Source of the DNA: Candidatus Omnitrophota bacterium
GTDB taxonomy: Bacteria > Hinthialibacterota > Hinthialibacteria > JAKQFZ01
Reading direction: 5' to 3'
DNA: 7,763 bases
Assembly: GCA_029558215.1 (NCBI GenBank)
Contig: JAKQFZ010000645.1
Coordinates: forward strand, 1 to 7,763
Shown: positions 1 to 7,009 of the stretch, piece by piece
Layout: each line of letters begins with the position of its first letter
How positions within the stretch are numbered: the first letter of the stretch is position 1
Notes under the pieces: generated by a model
Database searches by the model: none
The model's input: the letters and a program-made list of their open reading frames with translations, nothing else
What the model was told of the DNA's origin: nothing
Position numbers and translations under genes: made by a program

Positions 1-2
1 CA

Positions 3-1727
3 GAAGCGCATTTCCAGGCCACTGATGTAGATCATAAGTGCTATCGAAGAAAGGGATTGCCACTGGAGCCGAAGACAGCTCTTGATGAGCTGATGATGTA
101 TCTCGATCACCTCAGGAAGGCAGGTACCAGTTCGCTTGAGATCCAGAGAGTTCGAGATGACCTGCTCCAAGCGTGTCTGTGTGCAGCGGAACAGTCCCCT
201 GGCATCTTTACTCTCACAGCGCCGACGGGTTCTGGCAAGACGCTGAGCATGCTGGCGTTTGCTATCAGACATGCGCTTGAGCACAATCTGTCTCGGATTA
301 TCGTAGTTATCCCCTATCTGAGCATCATCGAGCAGAACGTTGCAGTCTACCAGCAGGTCTTCTCAAGGATTCTTCCCGAAGCCGATCTTAAGCAGTATGT
401 TCTTGAACATCACAGTATGTCTGGGACACGGGAAGGCGAAGAAGCCTACGAATCGCAGGGACGACTTCTGTCTGAGAATTGGGATGCTCCGATTGTGGTC
501 ACAACTTCCGTGCAGTTTCTTGAGTCGTTGTTTTCAAACCGTCCAGGTGCCTGCAGGAAACTGCATCGAATTGCAAAGAGTGTCGTGCTCTTTGATGAAG
601 TTCAGACGATGCCATCGCGACTCGTGATTCCAACTCTGGCAACCCTTTCACACCTCGCAGATAGATATGGCAGCAGCGTTGTCTTCAGCACGGCGACTCA
701 GCCTGCGTTCGGGCACCTTGACCAGCATGTACGGAATTACGGTTGCTCGGGCTGGAAGCCCAGAGAGATCGTTCCGGAGGCGCCGAATCTCTTTGAGCGT
801 TGTCGCCGAGTACAAGTGCATTGGCCTGAGGAAGAGGAGGCGTTATCTTGGGACGAAGTGGCCGGAATTCTTTCTGAGCAGCCGCAGGTTCTTTGCATCG
901 TGAATCTGAAGCGCCATGCGCTCAGTCTCTTCAGGGCTTTGTATGCGTGTGACAGCAATGGGCTGTTTCATATCTCGACGAATATGTGTGCAGCGCATCG
1001 GCAGAGTGTTCTGGCTGAGATTCGCAACTGTCTCAACAACGGAAGCCAGTGCCGAGTTGTGTCAACCCAGTGCGTGGAAGCCGGGGTAGATCTTGACTTT
1101 CCCCTTGTCTTTCGTGCTTATGCACCTCTCGATGCCATCGCCCAGGCAGCAGGTCGCTGCAATAGGAACGGTCTTCTGACTGCAGGCACAGTGCGTGTCT
1201 TTCGCCCCGAAGAGGAAGAGTATCCAGACGGTTCCTACAGACAAGCAGCTCTGGTTCTCAAGACTCTTGCGAGGCGTCGTCTGCCCGACAGTCTGGACAT
1301 TGCATGCTGTTCCGATTTTGATCAGTACTATCGGGAACTCTATGACATATCTCAGCCTCAGAACCGATTTGAGGATCTTTCCGAAGCGATGAGAGTTGGC
1401 AATTTCGCTGAAGTCTCCAAGCTTTACCGTCTTATACCACAGAGTACGATCAATGTTCTTGTGCCGTATGAGTTGGACATATACCGAATGCTGGGAGACC
1501 AGGCTCGAGTCAGAGGCTTGCGGCGAGACTGGATACTTCGAGCCAGACCCTATTCCATAGGTGTCTTTCGACCCCGGATGGACGCACCCATTAGGAAGTA
1601 TCTTCAGGCAATACCAATAGGAAAGGAGGAATTGTCGGACGAGTGGTTCATCTATCTCGGCGAGGAACACTACGACCCACATCTGGGCCTTGTTGTTCCC
1701 ACCGAAGACGAGTGTCTTATCGGTTGA
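3..1727 (+). CDS. cas3: Cas3 helicase-nuclease, type I-C, 5'-truncated by window edge
   Basis: This is the ATP-dependent ssDNA translocase and nuclease that Cascade recruits to unwind and degrade target DNA. The frame is open from base 3 with no stop, so the gene starts upstream. A TTG at 57 is possible but is unlikely to be the real start, because the residues before it (starting EAHFQATD) resemble the stretch just after the HD domain in I-C Cas3. The window therefore carries about 574 codons of the helicase and C-terminal parts. Numbering from the TTG, visible SF2 motifs are Walker A APTGSGKT (55-62), DEVQ box (180-183), STAT motif III (211-214), motif V around TQCVEAGVDLD (337-347) and motif VI QAAGRCNRNG (363-372). 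The RIIVVIPYLSIIEQN and VLEHHS segments are typical of the family. The HD metal-binding residues cannot be checked here. The stop is followed 18 bp later by cas5c, so this is the first visible gene of the operon. Confidence 0.96.
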   Translation, partial: EAHFQATDVDHKCYRRKGLPLEPKTALDELMMYLDHLRKAGTSSLEIQRVRDDLLQACLCAAEQSPGIFTLTAPTGSGKTLSMLAFAIRHALEHNLSRIIVVIPYLSIIEQNVAVYQQVFSRILPEADLKQYVLEHHSMSGTREGEEAYESQGRLLSENWDAPIVVTTSVQFLESLFSNRPGACRKLHRIAKSVVLFDEVQTMPSRLVIPTLATLSHLADRYGSSVVFSTATQPAFGHLDQHVRNYGCSGWKPREIVPEAPNLFERCRRVQVHWPEEEEALSWDEVAGILSEQPQVLCIVNLKRHALSLFRALYACDSNGLFHISTNMCAAHRQSVLAEIRNCLNNGSQCRVVSTQCVEAGVDLDFPLVFRAYAPLDAIAQAAGRCNRNGLLTAGTVRVFRPEEEEYPDGSYRQAALVLKTLARRRLPDSLDIACCSDFDQYYRELYDISQPQNRFEDLSEAMRVGNFAEVSKLYRLIPQSTINVLVPYELDIYRMLGDQARVRGLRRDWILRARPYSIGVFRPRMDAPIRKYLQAIPIGKEELSDEWFIYLGEEHYDPHLGLVVPTEDECLIG

Positions 1728-1733
1728 CCTCAG

Positions 1734-1741
1734 AAAGGAGG
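1734..1741 (+). promoter_or_regulatory. Ribosome binding site of cas5c
   Basis: AAAGGAGG ends 4 nt before the ATG at 1746. It occupies most of the 18-bp gap after cas3 and fixes the cas5c start. Confidence 0.8.
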
Positions 1742-1745
1742 AACT

Positions 1746-2474
1746 ATGAGGCCATTAGCGCAAACGCTAGAGGTTTGGGGAGACTTTGCCTGCTTCTCGA
1801 GACCGGAGCTTAAGGTCGAGCGTTTCAGTTACCCAGTGCCTACGCCTTCAGCGGCACGGGGTATTTTTGATGCGATCTACTGCAAGCCGGTTGAATTCCG
1901 TTGGCAGATCACCCAAATCGAAGTCCTTTCGTTGCCAAGGTTTATCGCACTCAGGCGCAACGAAGTCAAAGAAAAGGTTGCAGTTGGATCAGTTGAAAAG
2001 TGGATGTCCGGACGCGAGGAACCGGAACCCATTTGGGCAGATGGGGATAGGGATCTGACCGGTGCGGATACCAAAGGGCGAACCCAGCGTCAGACGATGG
2101 CGCTGAAGCGGGTGCATTACCGTCTTCATGCGGAGGTGCGTCCTTGGAAAGGCTATGAGTCAAGACTTCAGGGCATTGAAGAGCAATTCAGACGACGTGC
2201 TTCTCAGGGGAAATGTTTCTACCAACCGTATTTCGGTTGTCGTGAGTTCCCCGCGTATTTCGAGCTAATCGAGTCTGGCGCTTCACTGAAGGCACCGGTG
2301 CCATGGGATCAAGATATCGGCTTGATGCTCTACGATGTCTTTGATCTCCTTACGCCAAAGGGCTCCTATGAACAACCGTGCATCAGTCTCTTTCGTGCCA
2401 ACGTCAGAGCAGGCGTTTTGATCGTTCCGGAGTACGACTCTCCGGATGTTCTCAAGCCTTGGGGAGGTGAGTGA
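1746..2474 (+). CDS. cas5c: Cas5c (Cas5d), type I-C Cascade subunit and presumed pre-crRNA nuclease
   Basis: A 242-aa RAMP-fold protein of normal family length. In type I-C, which lacks Cas6, Cas5 cuts the repeat at the base of its hairpin and remains on the crRNA 5' handle. Family signatures are the N-terminal LEVWGDFACFSRPELKVER segment (8-26), TPSAARGIFDAIYCKP (33-48), and CFYQPYFGCREFPAYFEL (157-174). Tyr45 in the DAIYCKP motif corresponds to catalytic Tyr46 of Bacillus halodurans Cas5d. The downstream Lys-His pair (K116/H117 there) usually stands a few residues before the RRR/GCREF block; here that place reads RLQGIEEQFRRR, with no obvious Lys-His. Other His and Lys residues (K121, H124, H128) lie earlier. 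The gene has a strong ribosome site and its stop lies 1 bp before the proposed cas8c start. The identification is firm; retention of nuclease activity is an inference that should be tested. Confidence 0.95.
   Translation: MRPLAQTLEVWGDFACFSRPELKVERFSYPVPTPSAARGIFDAIYCKPVEFRWQITQIEVLSLPRFIALRRNEVKEKVAVGSVEKWMSGREEPEPIWADGDRDLTGADTKGRTQRQTMALKRVHYRLHAEVRPWKGYESRLQGIEEQFRRRASQGKCFYQPYFGCREFPAYFELIESGASLKAPVPWDQDIGLMLYDVFDLLTPKGSYEQPCISLFRANVRAGVLIVPEYDSPDVLKPWGGE
2463..2470 (+). promoter_or_regulatory. Ribosome binding site deciding the cas8c start
   Basis: GGAGGTGA is a full-length anti-Shine-Dalgarno match inside the end of cas5c, 5 nt before TTG 2476. It supports TTG 2476 over two in-frame alternatives: ATG 2446, which lies upstream of this site, and GTG 2467, which overlaps it. 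Confidence 0.75.
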
Positions 2475-2475
2475 T

Positions 2476-4242
2476 TTGCTTGAACTCTTGAGATCCTATT
2501 CGTTTCGACAAGGGTTGGATGCGGAACCTGGTTTCACAGCCAAGCAAGTCCGTTGGGCTATAGACTGTGATTCAGTGGGGAGGTTCTTTGGCGCTCTCGA
2601 ACTTGGCGATACAACTGACAAGAAGAACCGAGGGGAGCAGTTTCCAAAAGTTCCAGAGATGGGATTCACTGCAAAGAAGGCTGGAGGTATCCCAAAGAGT
2701 GACTTCCTTGTAGATGCTCTTGAGGTCGTCCTGCTGCTGGGCAAGAATGCTGAGGATGAGAAGACTCAGCAGAAGCACAAGTACTTCATAGATCTTCTCA
2801 AGGATGCATCAGTGACTCTTCCAAGCCTGCGTGGTGCCTCGTCCATCTTGGAGAATTCAGTTTTACTGGAGCAGATTCGGGCTGAGTTTGAACAGATGGG
2901 CGCAAAGCCAGGAGACAAGGTAACCTTTCGGATCGACAGTGAGTACCCCGTGAACTCAGATGCTTGGCACGATTGGTGGAGAGAATACTTCAAAGGAATT
3001 ACTATCTCGAAACCTGTCGGAAAGAAGGCATCGAAGTCGAACATGATGCGGTGCTTCGTCACTGGAGAGCTGGTCGAACCTGTGGCGACACAGCCAAAGA
3101 TCAATGGACTCTCCGACACGGGAGGCTTGGCAACTGGAGATACACTTGCTAGCTTCAAACAAGATTCATTCTGTTCCTATGGACTGGTGCAGGCCGCAAA
3201 CTCGGCAACCTCAAAGGAAGCCGCAGCGGCATATCGTGCCGCACTGAACCATCTCATTCAGGAGACGGGACAACGCCTTGCGGGGGCCAAAGTCATCCAC
3301 TGGTTTGATAAGAAGGTGCCCATTGAGGACGACCCGTTCTACTTTCTTGCTGAGCCACCGGAGCAGGAAGAACTGAACGCTCAGATTGTCGCCAGGCAGT
3401 TGCTCGAGAGCATTCGCTCTGGGAAGCGTGTTGACCTGCAACGCAATCACTACTACTCAATGACCCTCTGCGGTGCCAGTGGAAGAGTCATGGTGCGCGA
3501 TTGGATGGAAGGTCAGTTTGAAGAACTGGTTCAGAGTGTCTCCGCATGGTTTGACGACCTTGCCATTGTGAGAAGGGATGGCACTTCCCTGGCTCCTGCT
3601 CCGAAGTTCGTCGCGGTGTTGGGTGCGACCGTTCGTGACCTGAAGGATTTGAATGCACCTTTCGTAGCGAAGATGTGGCGTGTCGCTCTTCGTGCGGAGC
3701 CAATTCCCTCATCAGCGATGGCTCAAGCGCTCAACCGTGTCAAAATTGACATCATCCAAGACTCTCCGTTCAGCCATGCTCGCATGGGACTATTGAAGGC
3801 CTATCACATTCGCAAGATATCGAATTCAGGAGGTTTATCAATGACTGAAGAAATGAAACCGTACTTGAACGAACAGCATCCGAGCGTTGCATATCAATGC
3901 GGACGACTGATGGCTGTTCTGGCCGCCTTGCAGCGGTCTGCCCTGGGTGATGTAGGAGCTGGCGTGGTTCAGAGGTATTACGCTGCTGCTTCCACGACGC
4001 CGGCACTGGTTTTTGGAAGGCTCGTGCGCACCAGCCAGTTCCATCTCAACAAACTGGAACCAGGTCTCGCGCATTGGTATGAGGACAGGCTGGCCAACAT
4101 CTGGTCTCGGATTCGTGACAGCGTTCCAAAGACTTTGACCTTGGAACAGCAGAGCCTCTTTGCACTTGGATACTATCAGCAATTAGCCGCCCCCAAGGGG
4201 AAGCAGAACAATATCGAAAAAGGAGCAACGACCAATGAGTGA
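2476..4242 (+). CDS. cas8c: Cas8c (Csd1), large subunit of type I-C Cascade
   Basis: The large subunit recognises the PAM, helps open the target duplex and recruits Cas3. With the TTG start at 2476 it is 588 aa, a normal Csd1 length. I chose this start because GGAGGTGA sits 5 nt upstream and because the N-terminus then begins LLELLRSYSFRQG, like the usual start of Csd1 proteins; an ATG at 2446 would add ten residues that run into cas5c. Csd1 signatures include MMRCFVTGELVEP (190-202), TGDTLASFKQDSFCSYGL (220-237), the AAAYRAALNHL helix (about 250-260) and a C-terminal helical part ending LEQQSLFALGYYQQ. That C-terminal part (from residue 456) is also expected to be made separately as Cas11c from an internal start at 3841. 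The stop overlaps the cas7c start by 8 bp, so translation is probably coupled. Identity is certain; the start is the only doubtful point. Confidence 0.95.
   Translation: MLELLRSYSFRQGLDAEPGFTAKQVRWAIDCDSVGRFFGALELGDTTDKKNRGEQFPKVPEMGFTAKKAGGIPKSDFLVDALEVVLLLGKNAEDEKTQQKHKYFIDLLKDASVTLPSLRGASSILENSVLLEQIRAEFEQMGAKPGDKVTFRIDSEYPVNSDAWHDWWREYFKGITISKPVGKKASKSNMMRCFVTGELVEPVATQPKINGLSDTGGLATGDTLASFKQDSFCSYGLVQAANSATSKEAAAAYRAALNHLIQETGQRLAGAKVIHWFDKKVPIEDDPFYFLAEPPEQEELNAQIVARQLLESIRSGKRVDLQRNHYYSMTLCGASGRVMVRDWMEGQFEELVQSVSAWFDDLAIVRRDGTSLAPAPKFVAVLGATVRDLKDLNAPFVAKMWRVALRAEPIPSSAMAQALNRVKIDIIQDSPFSHARMGLLKAYHIRKISNSGGLSMTEEMKPYLNEQHPSVAYQCGRLMAVLAALQRSALGDVGAGVVQRYYAAASTTPALVFGRLVRTSQFHLNKLEPGLAHWYEDRLANIWSRIRDSVPKTLTLEQQSLFALGYYQQLAAPKGKQNNIEKGATTNE
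3828..3834 (+). promoter_or_regulatory. Internal ribosome binding site within cas8c for Cas11c
   Basis: AGGAGGT lies 6 nt before an in-frame ATG at 3841, deep inside cas8c. The codons it spans lie in IRKISNSGGLS, so the site coexists with coding. Its strength and spacing equal those of the operon's ordinary gene starts. Confidence 0.85.
3841..4242 (+). CDS. cas11c: Cas11c small subunit, translated from an internal start inside cas8c
   Basis: An in-frame ATG with a strong AGGAGGT site 6 nt upstream yields a 133-aa protein identical to the C-terminus of Cas8c. Type I-C and several other type I systems make their Cascade small subunit this way: Cas11 is produced by independent internal initiation in the cas8 gene and lines the belly of the complex, where it stabilises the non-target strand. 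The product is predicted to be mostly helical, starting MTEEMKPYLNEQHPSVAYQC. Conserved-looking parts are AYQCGRLMAVLAALQ (17-31), QRYYAAASTTP (44-54) and LEQQSLFALGYYQQ (101-114), which match the C-terminal domain of Csd1. It shares its stop with cas8c. What is seen is the site, frame and length; the function rests on family knowledge. An ordinary ORF caller would miss it because it is nested in the same frame. Confidence 0.85.
   Translation: MTEEMKPYLNEQHPSVAYQCGRLMAVLAALQRSALGDVGAGVVQRYYAAASTTPALVFGRLVRTSQFHLNKLEPGLAHWYEDRLANIWSRIRDSVPKTLTLEQQSLFALGYYQQLAAPKGKQNNIEKGATTNE
4217..4225 (+). promoter_or_regulatory. Ribosome binding site of cas7c
   Basis: AAAAAGGAG lies 9 nt before ATG 4235, within the last codons of cas8c. 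It supports high expression of the multi-copy backbone subunit from a start that overlaps the cas8c stop. Confidence 0.75.
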
Positions 4243-5260
4243 ACTGATTAAGAACCGATACGAATTCATGTTTCTGTTTGACTGTGAGAATGGCAATCCC
4301 AATGGAGATCCTGACGCAGGCAATGCCCCGAGGCTGGATCCTGAGGATATGCATGGCTTGGTGTCTGACGTCGCTTTGAAGCGTCGGATTCGTAACTATG
4401 TTCAGGTTGCCAAGGACAATCAGATGCCCTATTCGATCTTTGTCGAACATGCAACCAACCTCAATAGACCAATCACCAAAGCGCATGAGCAAACCGAAGG
4501 AGGCTTGGACACTTCGGGCAAGGGTGCAAACAAGAAGAAGGTCGAGATGGCGCGACAATGGATGTGTGACAACTTCTACGATGTTCGTGCTTTCGGAGCT
4601 GTCATGAGCATTGGACCAAATGCGGGTCAGGTCCGTGGCCCTGTTCAGCTTGCCTTTGCACGTTCGGTGGATCCGATTCTTGCCATGGACATCTCCATCA
4701 CGAGGATGGCTGTTGCTGAAGACGTCAAAGGCGCGAAGTCCAGTGAAGACATCGCCAAGTGGGAAGCGGATCAGGCAGAGGACAAGCTTCGGACGATGGG
4801 TCGCAAAGCCCTGATTCCCTATGGCCTCTTTGTCGGGAAGGGTTTTATCAGTGCCAATCTGGCGGAAGCGACAGGTTTCACCGAGGATGATCTTGCCATA
4901 CTCTGGGAGGCACTGCTGAAGATGTATGAGCACGACCGTTCTGCCAGCAAGGGACTCATGACTGTTCAGGAGCCGCTCCTCGTTTTCCAGCATGTCGGAA
5001 CCGACAGCAACGCCGAGCAACGCACACGACAGGCGAAACTTGGCTGCGCCGCTGCGCATCGGCTTTTCGATCTTGTCAAAGTGCAGAAGAAGGAAGGTGT
5101 TGAGGCTCCCCGCTCTTTTGCGGATTACGTAGTTACGGTTAAGAAGAGCGAACTGCCCAAAGGTGTTCGTCTGGGCTTTGCTCTCTGTGGCGACGGTGGG
5201 CATGCACAAGTGCACTGGGATGATCAACCCAAGCGTTTCGAGAATATCGTTGTTGAGTGA
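4235..5260 (+). CDS. cas7c: Cas7c (Csd2), crRNA-coating backbone subunit of type I-C Cascade
   Basis: Cas7c forms the helical filament along the crRNA spacer, with several copies per complex. The 341-aa protein carries the unmistakable Csd2 N-terminus: NRYEFMFLFDCENGNPNGDP (7-26), then RLDPEDMHGLVSDVALKR (33-50) and RIRNYV. Further family blocks are FYDVRAFGAVMS (114-125), GQVRGPVQLAFARS (131-144), TMGRKALIPYGLFVGKGFISA (from 188) and YEHDRSASKGLM (231-242). The fold is a ferredoxin-like RRM of the RAMP superfamily. It overlaps the cas8c stop by 8 bp and ends 4 bp before cas4. Nothing is missing or broken. Confidence 0.97.
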   Translation: MSELIKNRYEFMFLFDCENGNPNGDPDAGNAPRLDPEDMHGLVSDVALKRRIRNYVQVAKDNQMPYSIFVEHATNLNRPITKAHEQTEGGLDTSGKGANKKKVEMARQWMCDNFYDVRAFGAVMSIGPNAGQVRGPVQLAFARSVDPILAMDISITRMAVAEDVKGAKSSEDIAKWEADQAEDKLRTMGRKALIPYGLFVGKGFISANLAEATGFTEDDLAILWEALLKMYEHDRSASKGLMTVQEPLLVFQHVGTDSNAEQRTRQAKLGCAAAHRLFDLVKVQKKEGVEAPRSFADYVVTVKKSELPKGVRLGFALCGDGGHAQVHWDDQPKRFENIVVE

Positions 5261-5264
5261 CGCC

Positions 5265-5975
5265 ATGTTTGAAGAAGATGACTTCAGGACTATTGCTGAA
5301 CTCCAGCATCTGGCGTTCTGTGAGCGACAATGGGGTTTGATGTACCTTGAATGTGCTTGGGACGAAAACCGTCTCACCGCGGAAGGCAAACAGCTCCATG
5401 ACCGCGCGCATCTCCCCGGGACTGAGTCTCGGGGAGATGTGCGCGTGGCAAGCAGTCTGAGACTTCACTCTTTTCGGCTGGGGCTTACTGGTCAGGCAGA
5501 CGTAGTTGAGTTCCAGAAACTCCCCGACGAGGTGGGGAACCAGTGGTCAGGTCAAGGGAGAGCACCCGGGGTGCCCCTTGATAACTCACGAGGCCTCTGG
5601 GTGCCTTTTCCTGTCGAGTATAAGCACGGGAAACAGAAGATTGGTCTCTGCGATAGGGTACAACTCTGCGCGCAGGCGTTGTGCCTTGAGGAGATGCTGA
5701 ACGTAGCAGTTCCAGCGGGTGCAATCTTCTACTGGCAACCTCGCCGCCGTCTTGAGGTTCCCTTTGACGCAATGCTTCGCTCTGAAACGGAGCGCTATGC
5801 CGTCCGACTGCACCAACTGGCACGCCTGGGCGTCACCCCAGTGCCTGTCTACGGCAAGCACTGCGAAAGCTGCTCGCTCCTGTCTCTCTGTATGCCGAAG
5901 GCACTGAGCGCAGGTCGAAGTGTTCACGACTACATCCGCCACCAGATGGAGCGAATATCAGAGGAGCATCCATGA
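5265..5975 (+). CDS. cas4: Cas4 nuclease, spacer acquisition
   Basis: Cas4 is a RecB-type PD-(D/E)XK exonuclease with an Fe-S cluster that trims prespacers and helps select PAM and orientation with Cas1-Cas2. From ATG 5265 the protein is 236 aa. The four expected cluster cysteines are C19 (AFCERQ), C200, C203 and C209 (HCESCSLLSLCMP). Nuclease residues visible are H45, D79 (GQADVVEF), E118 and K120 (VEYK), and Q133/Q136 (QLCAQALCLEEM). An earlier in-frame start at 5163 would add 34 residues overlapping cas7c and is unlikely, since the protein proper begins just after MFEEDDF. The ribosome site is weak, so expression probably depends on coupling to the cas7c stop 4 bp upstream. Between D79 and E118 there are about 38 residues, apparently longer than in typical I-C Cas4, rich in Gly, Pro and Gln. 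The coding DNA for residues 47-61 holds a very strong inverted repeat. The 3' end overlaps cas1 by 4 bp (ATGA). Confidence 0.95.
   Translation: MFEEDDFRTIAELQHLAFCERQWGLMYLECAWDENRLTAEGKQLHDRAHLPGTESRGDVRVASSLRLHSFRLGLTGQADVVEFQKLPDEVGNQWSGQGRAPGVPLDNSRGLWVPFPVEYKHGKQKIGLCDRVQLCAQALCLEEMLNVAVPAGAIFYWQPRRRLEVPFDAMLRSETERYAVRLHQLARLGVTPVPVYGKHCESCSLLSLCMPKALSAGRSVHDYIRHQMERISEEHP
5403..5445 (+). repeat. 43-bp near-perfect inverted repeat inside cas4
   Basis: The two 21-base arms are centred on G5424 and pair completely in RNA, with two G-U wobbles (5408/5440 and 5419/5429). Allowing a 3-nt loop leaves about 20 pairs. The core arm is CATCTCCCCG against CGGGGAGATG, flanked by alternating GC. It lies in a region whose protein sequence (DRAHLPGTESRGDVR) looks family-typical. 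No T-tract follows, so it is not a standard terminator. It may affect translation or decay of the mRNA between the effector genes and cas1-cas2; its role is unknown. Confidence 0.8.
5961..5966 (+). promoter_or_regulatory. Ribosome binding site of cas1
   Basis: GAGGAG lies 5 nt before ATG 5972, inside the last codons of cas4. Together with the ATGA overlap it supports coupled translation. Confidence 0.65.
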
Positions 5976-7003
5976 AGAAACTTCTCAACACTTTATATGT
6001 TACCACTCAGGGAGCGTACCTTGCCAAGGAAGGTGAGACTGTGACTGTTCGGCACGACAAGTCGGTCAAACTCAGGGTTCCCATTCATACTTTGTCCAGC
6101 ATCGTTTGTCTTGGACGGGTCTCTTGCAGTCCGGCTCTAATGGGTTTGTGTGGACAGCGAAACGTTCACATCTCTTTTCTCACCGAGCGTGGACGGTTCT
6201 TCGCTCGCGTACACGGGGCGGTCTCGGGCAACGTGCTGCTACGACGACAGCAGTACCGATTTGCCGACGATGAGAATTTCAGCGCGACGCTCGCCAGAGA
6301 TATCATCCTCGCGAAGATAGCCAACTCCCGTGTTGTGTTGATGCGGGCGGTTCGTGAAGGACAGAGCAGCGACGGTCTACCTGACCTGGAGAAAACGGTA
6401 GAGAGGCTTTCCTTCCTGATTGAGAATCTGAAGCAAGCTGCGCCGCTGGAGTTCGTCAGAGGACGCGAAGGCGAATCTTCCAGAGCATACTTCTCGGTCT
6501 TTGACCATCTCATCACAGCGCAGAAAGAGGATTTCTTCTTCAGAGGACGGAGCCGCCGACCACCTTTGGATAGGATGAACGCGCTGCTGTCGTTTCTCTA
6601 CACCCTTCTGGCGCACGACGTGGGCGCAGCGCTTGAGGGAATCGGCTTGGACCCTGCCGTTGGGTTCCTCCATCGCGATCGTCCAGGCAGACAGGGGCTC
6701 GCACTGGACTTGATGGAAGAGTTCCGGGCGTTTCTTGCCGATCGACTGGCTCTGACCCTTGTCAACCGTCAGCAGGTTCGGGGAAAGGGCTTCAGAACGA
6801 CTGAGTCTGGTGCGATTCTTATGGATGATGCCACCCGAAAGGAAGTTCTCGTCGCCTATCAGAAACGAAAGCAGGAGGAGATTCAACATCCCTTCCTTGG
6901 TGAGAGGGTTGCCATTGGACTCTTGCCACACGTTCAGGCGATGCTGCTGGCGCGTTACATCCGAGGTGACACAGACGGCTATCCGCCGTTCTTCTGGAGG
7001 TGA
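5972..7003 (+). CDS. cas1: Cas1 integrase
   Basis: Cas1 is the metal-dependent integrase that, in a complex with Cas2, inserts new spacers at the leader end of the array. The 343-aa length is normal for type I-C. The N-terminal beta domain is followed by the catalytic helical domain. Catalytic residues can be picked out: E166 in FVRGREGESSRAYF (161-174), H234 in VGFLHRDRPGRQGLALDL (230-247), and D246/E249 in the LALDLMEEFR segment. The PPLDRMNALLSFLYTLLAHD block (197-216) is also characteristic. The start overlaps the cas4 stop as ATGA. The stop TGA is itself part of the ribosome site for cas2. The gene is intact. Confidence 0.97.
   Translation: MKKLLNTLYVTTQGAYLAKEGETVTVRHDKSVKLRVPIHTLSSIVCLGRVSCSPALMGLCGQRNVHISFLTERGRFFARVHGAVSGNVLLRRQQYRFADDENFSATLARDIILAKIANSRVVLMRAVREGQSSDGLPDLEKTVERLSFLIENLKQAAPLEFVRGREGESSRAYFSVFDHLITAQKEDFFFRGRSRRPPLDRMNALLSFLYTLLAHDVGAALEGIGLDPAVGFLHRDRPGRQGLALDLMEEFRAFLADRLALTLVNRQQVRGKGFRTTESGAILMDDATRKEVLVAYQKRKQEEIQHPFLGERVAIGLLPHVQAMLLARYIRGDTDGYPPFFWR
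6996..7003 (+). promoter_or_regulatory. Ribosome binding site of cas2, overlapping the cas1 stop
   Basis: GGAGGTGA includes the cas1 stop codon (7001-7003). It is 6 nt from ATG 7010 and 9 nt from ATG 7013, so either of the two adjacent ATGs could serve as the start. Confidence 0.75.
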
Positions 7004-7009
7004 AGTGAG

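Noticed and set aside
57..1727. Reading cas3 as a complete HD-less gene starting at TTG 57
   Set aside because: The frame stays open upstream to base 3 with Cas3-like sequence, and no good ribosome site precedes 57, so truncation by the window edge is the simpler reading.
2446..2475. ATG 2446 as the cas8c start
   Set aside because: It lies upstream of the strong GGAGGTGA site, overlaps cas5c by 29 bp and adds non-family residues; TTG 2476 fits better.
5163..5264. N-terminal extension of Cas4 overlapping cas7c
   Set aside because: The extra 34 residues do not resemble Cas4, and the typical N-terminus begins at ATG 5265.
4046..5389. 447-aa open frame on the - strand opposite the end of cas8c, cas7c and the start of cas4
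   Set aside because: The + strand is covered by unmistakable cas genes; the antisense frame shows no recognisable family features and is explained by the codon bias of cas7c.
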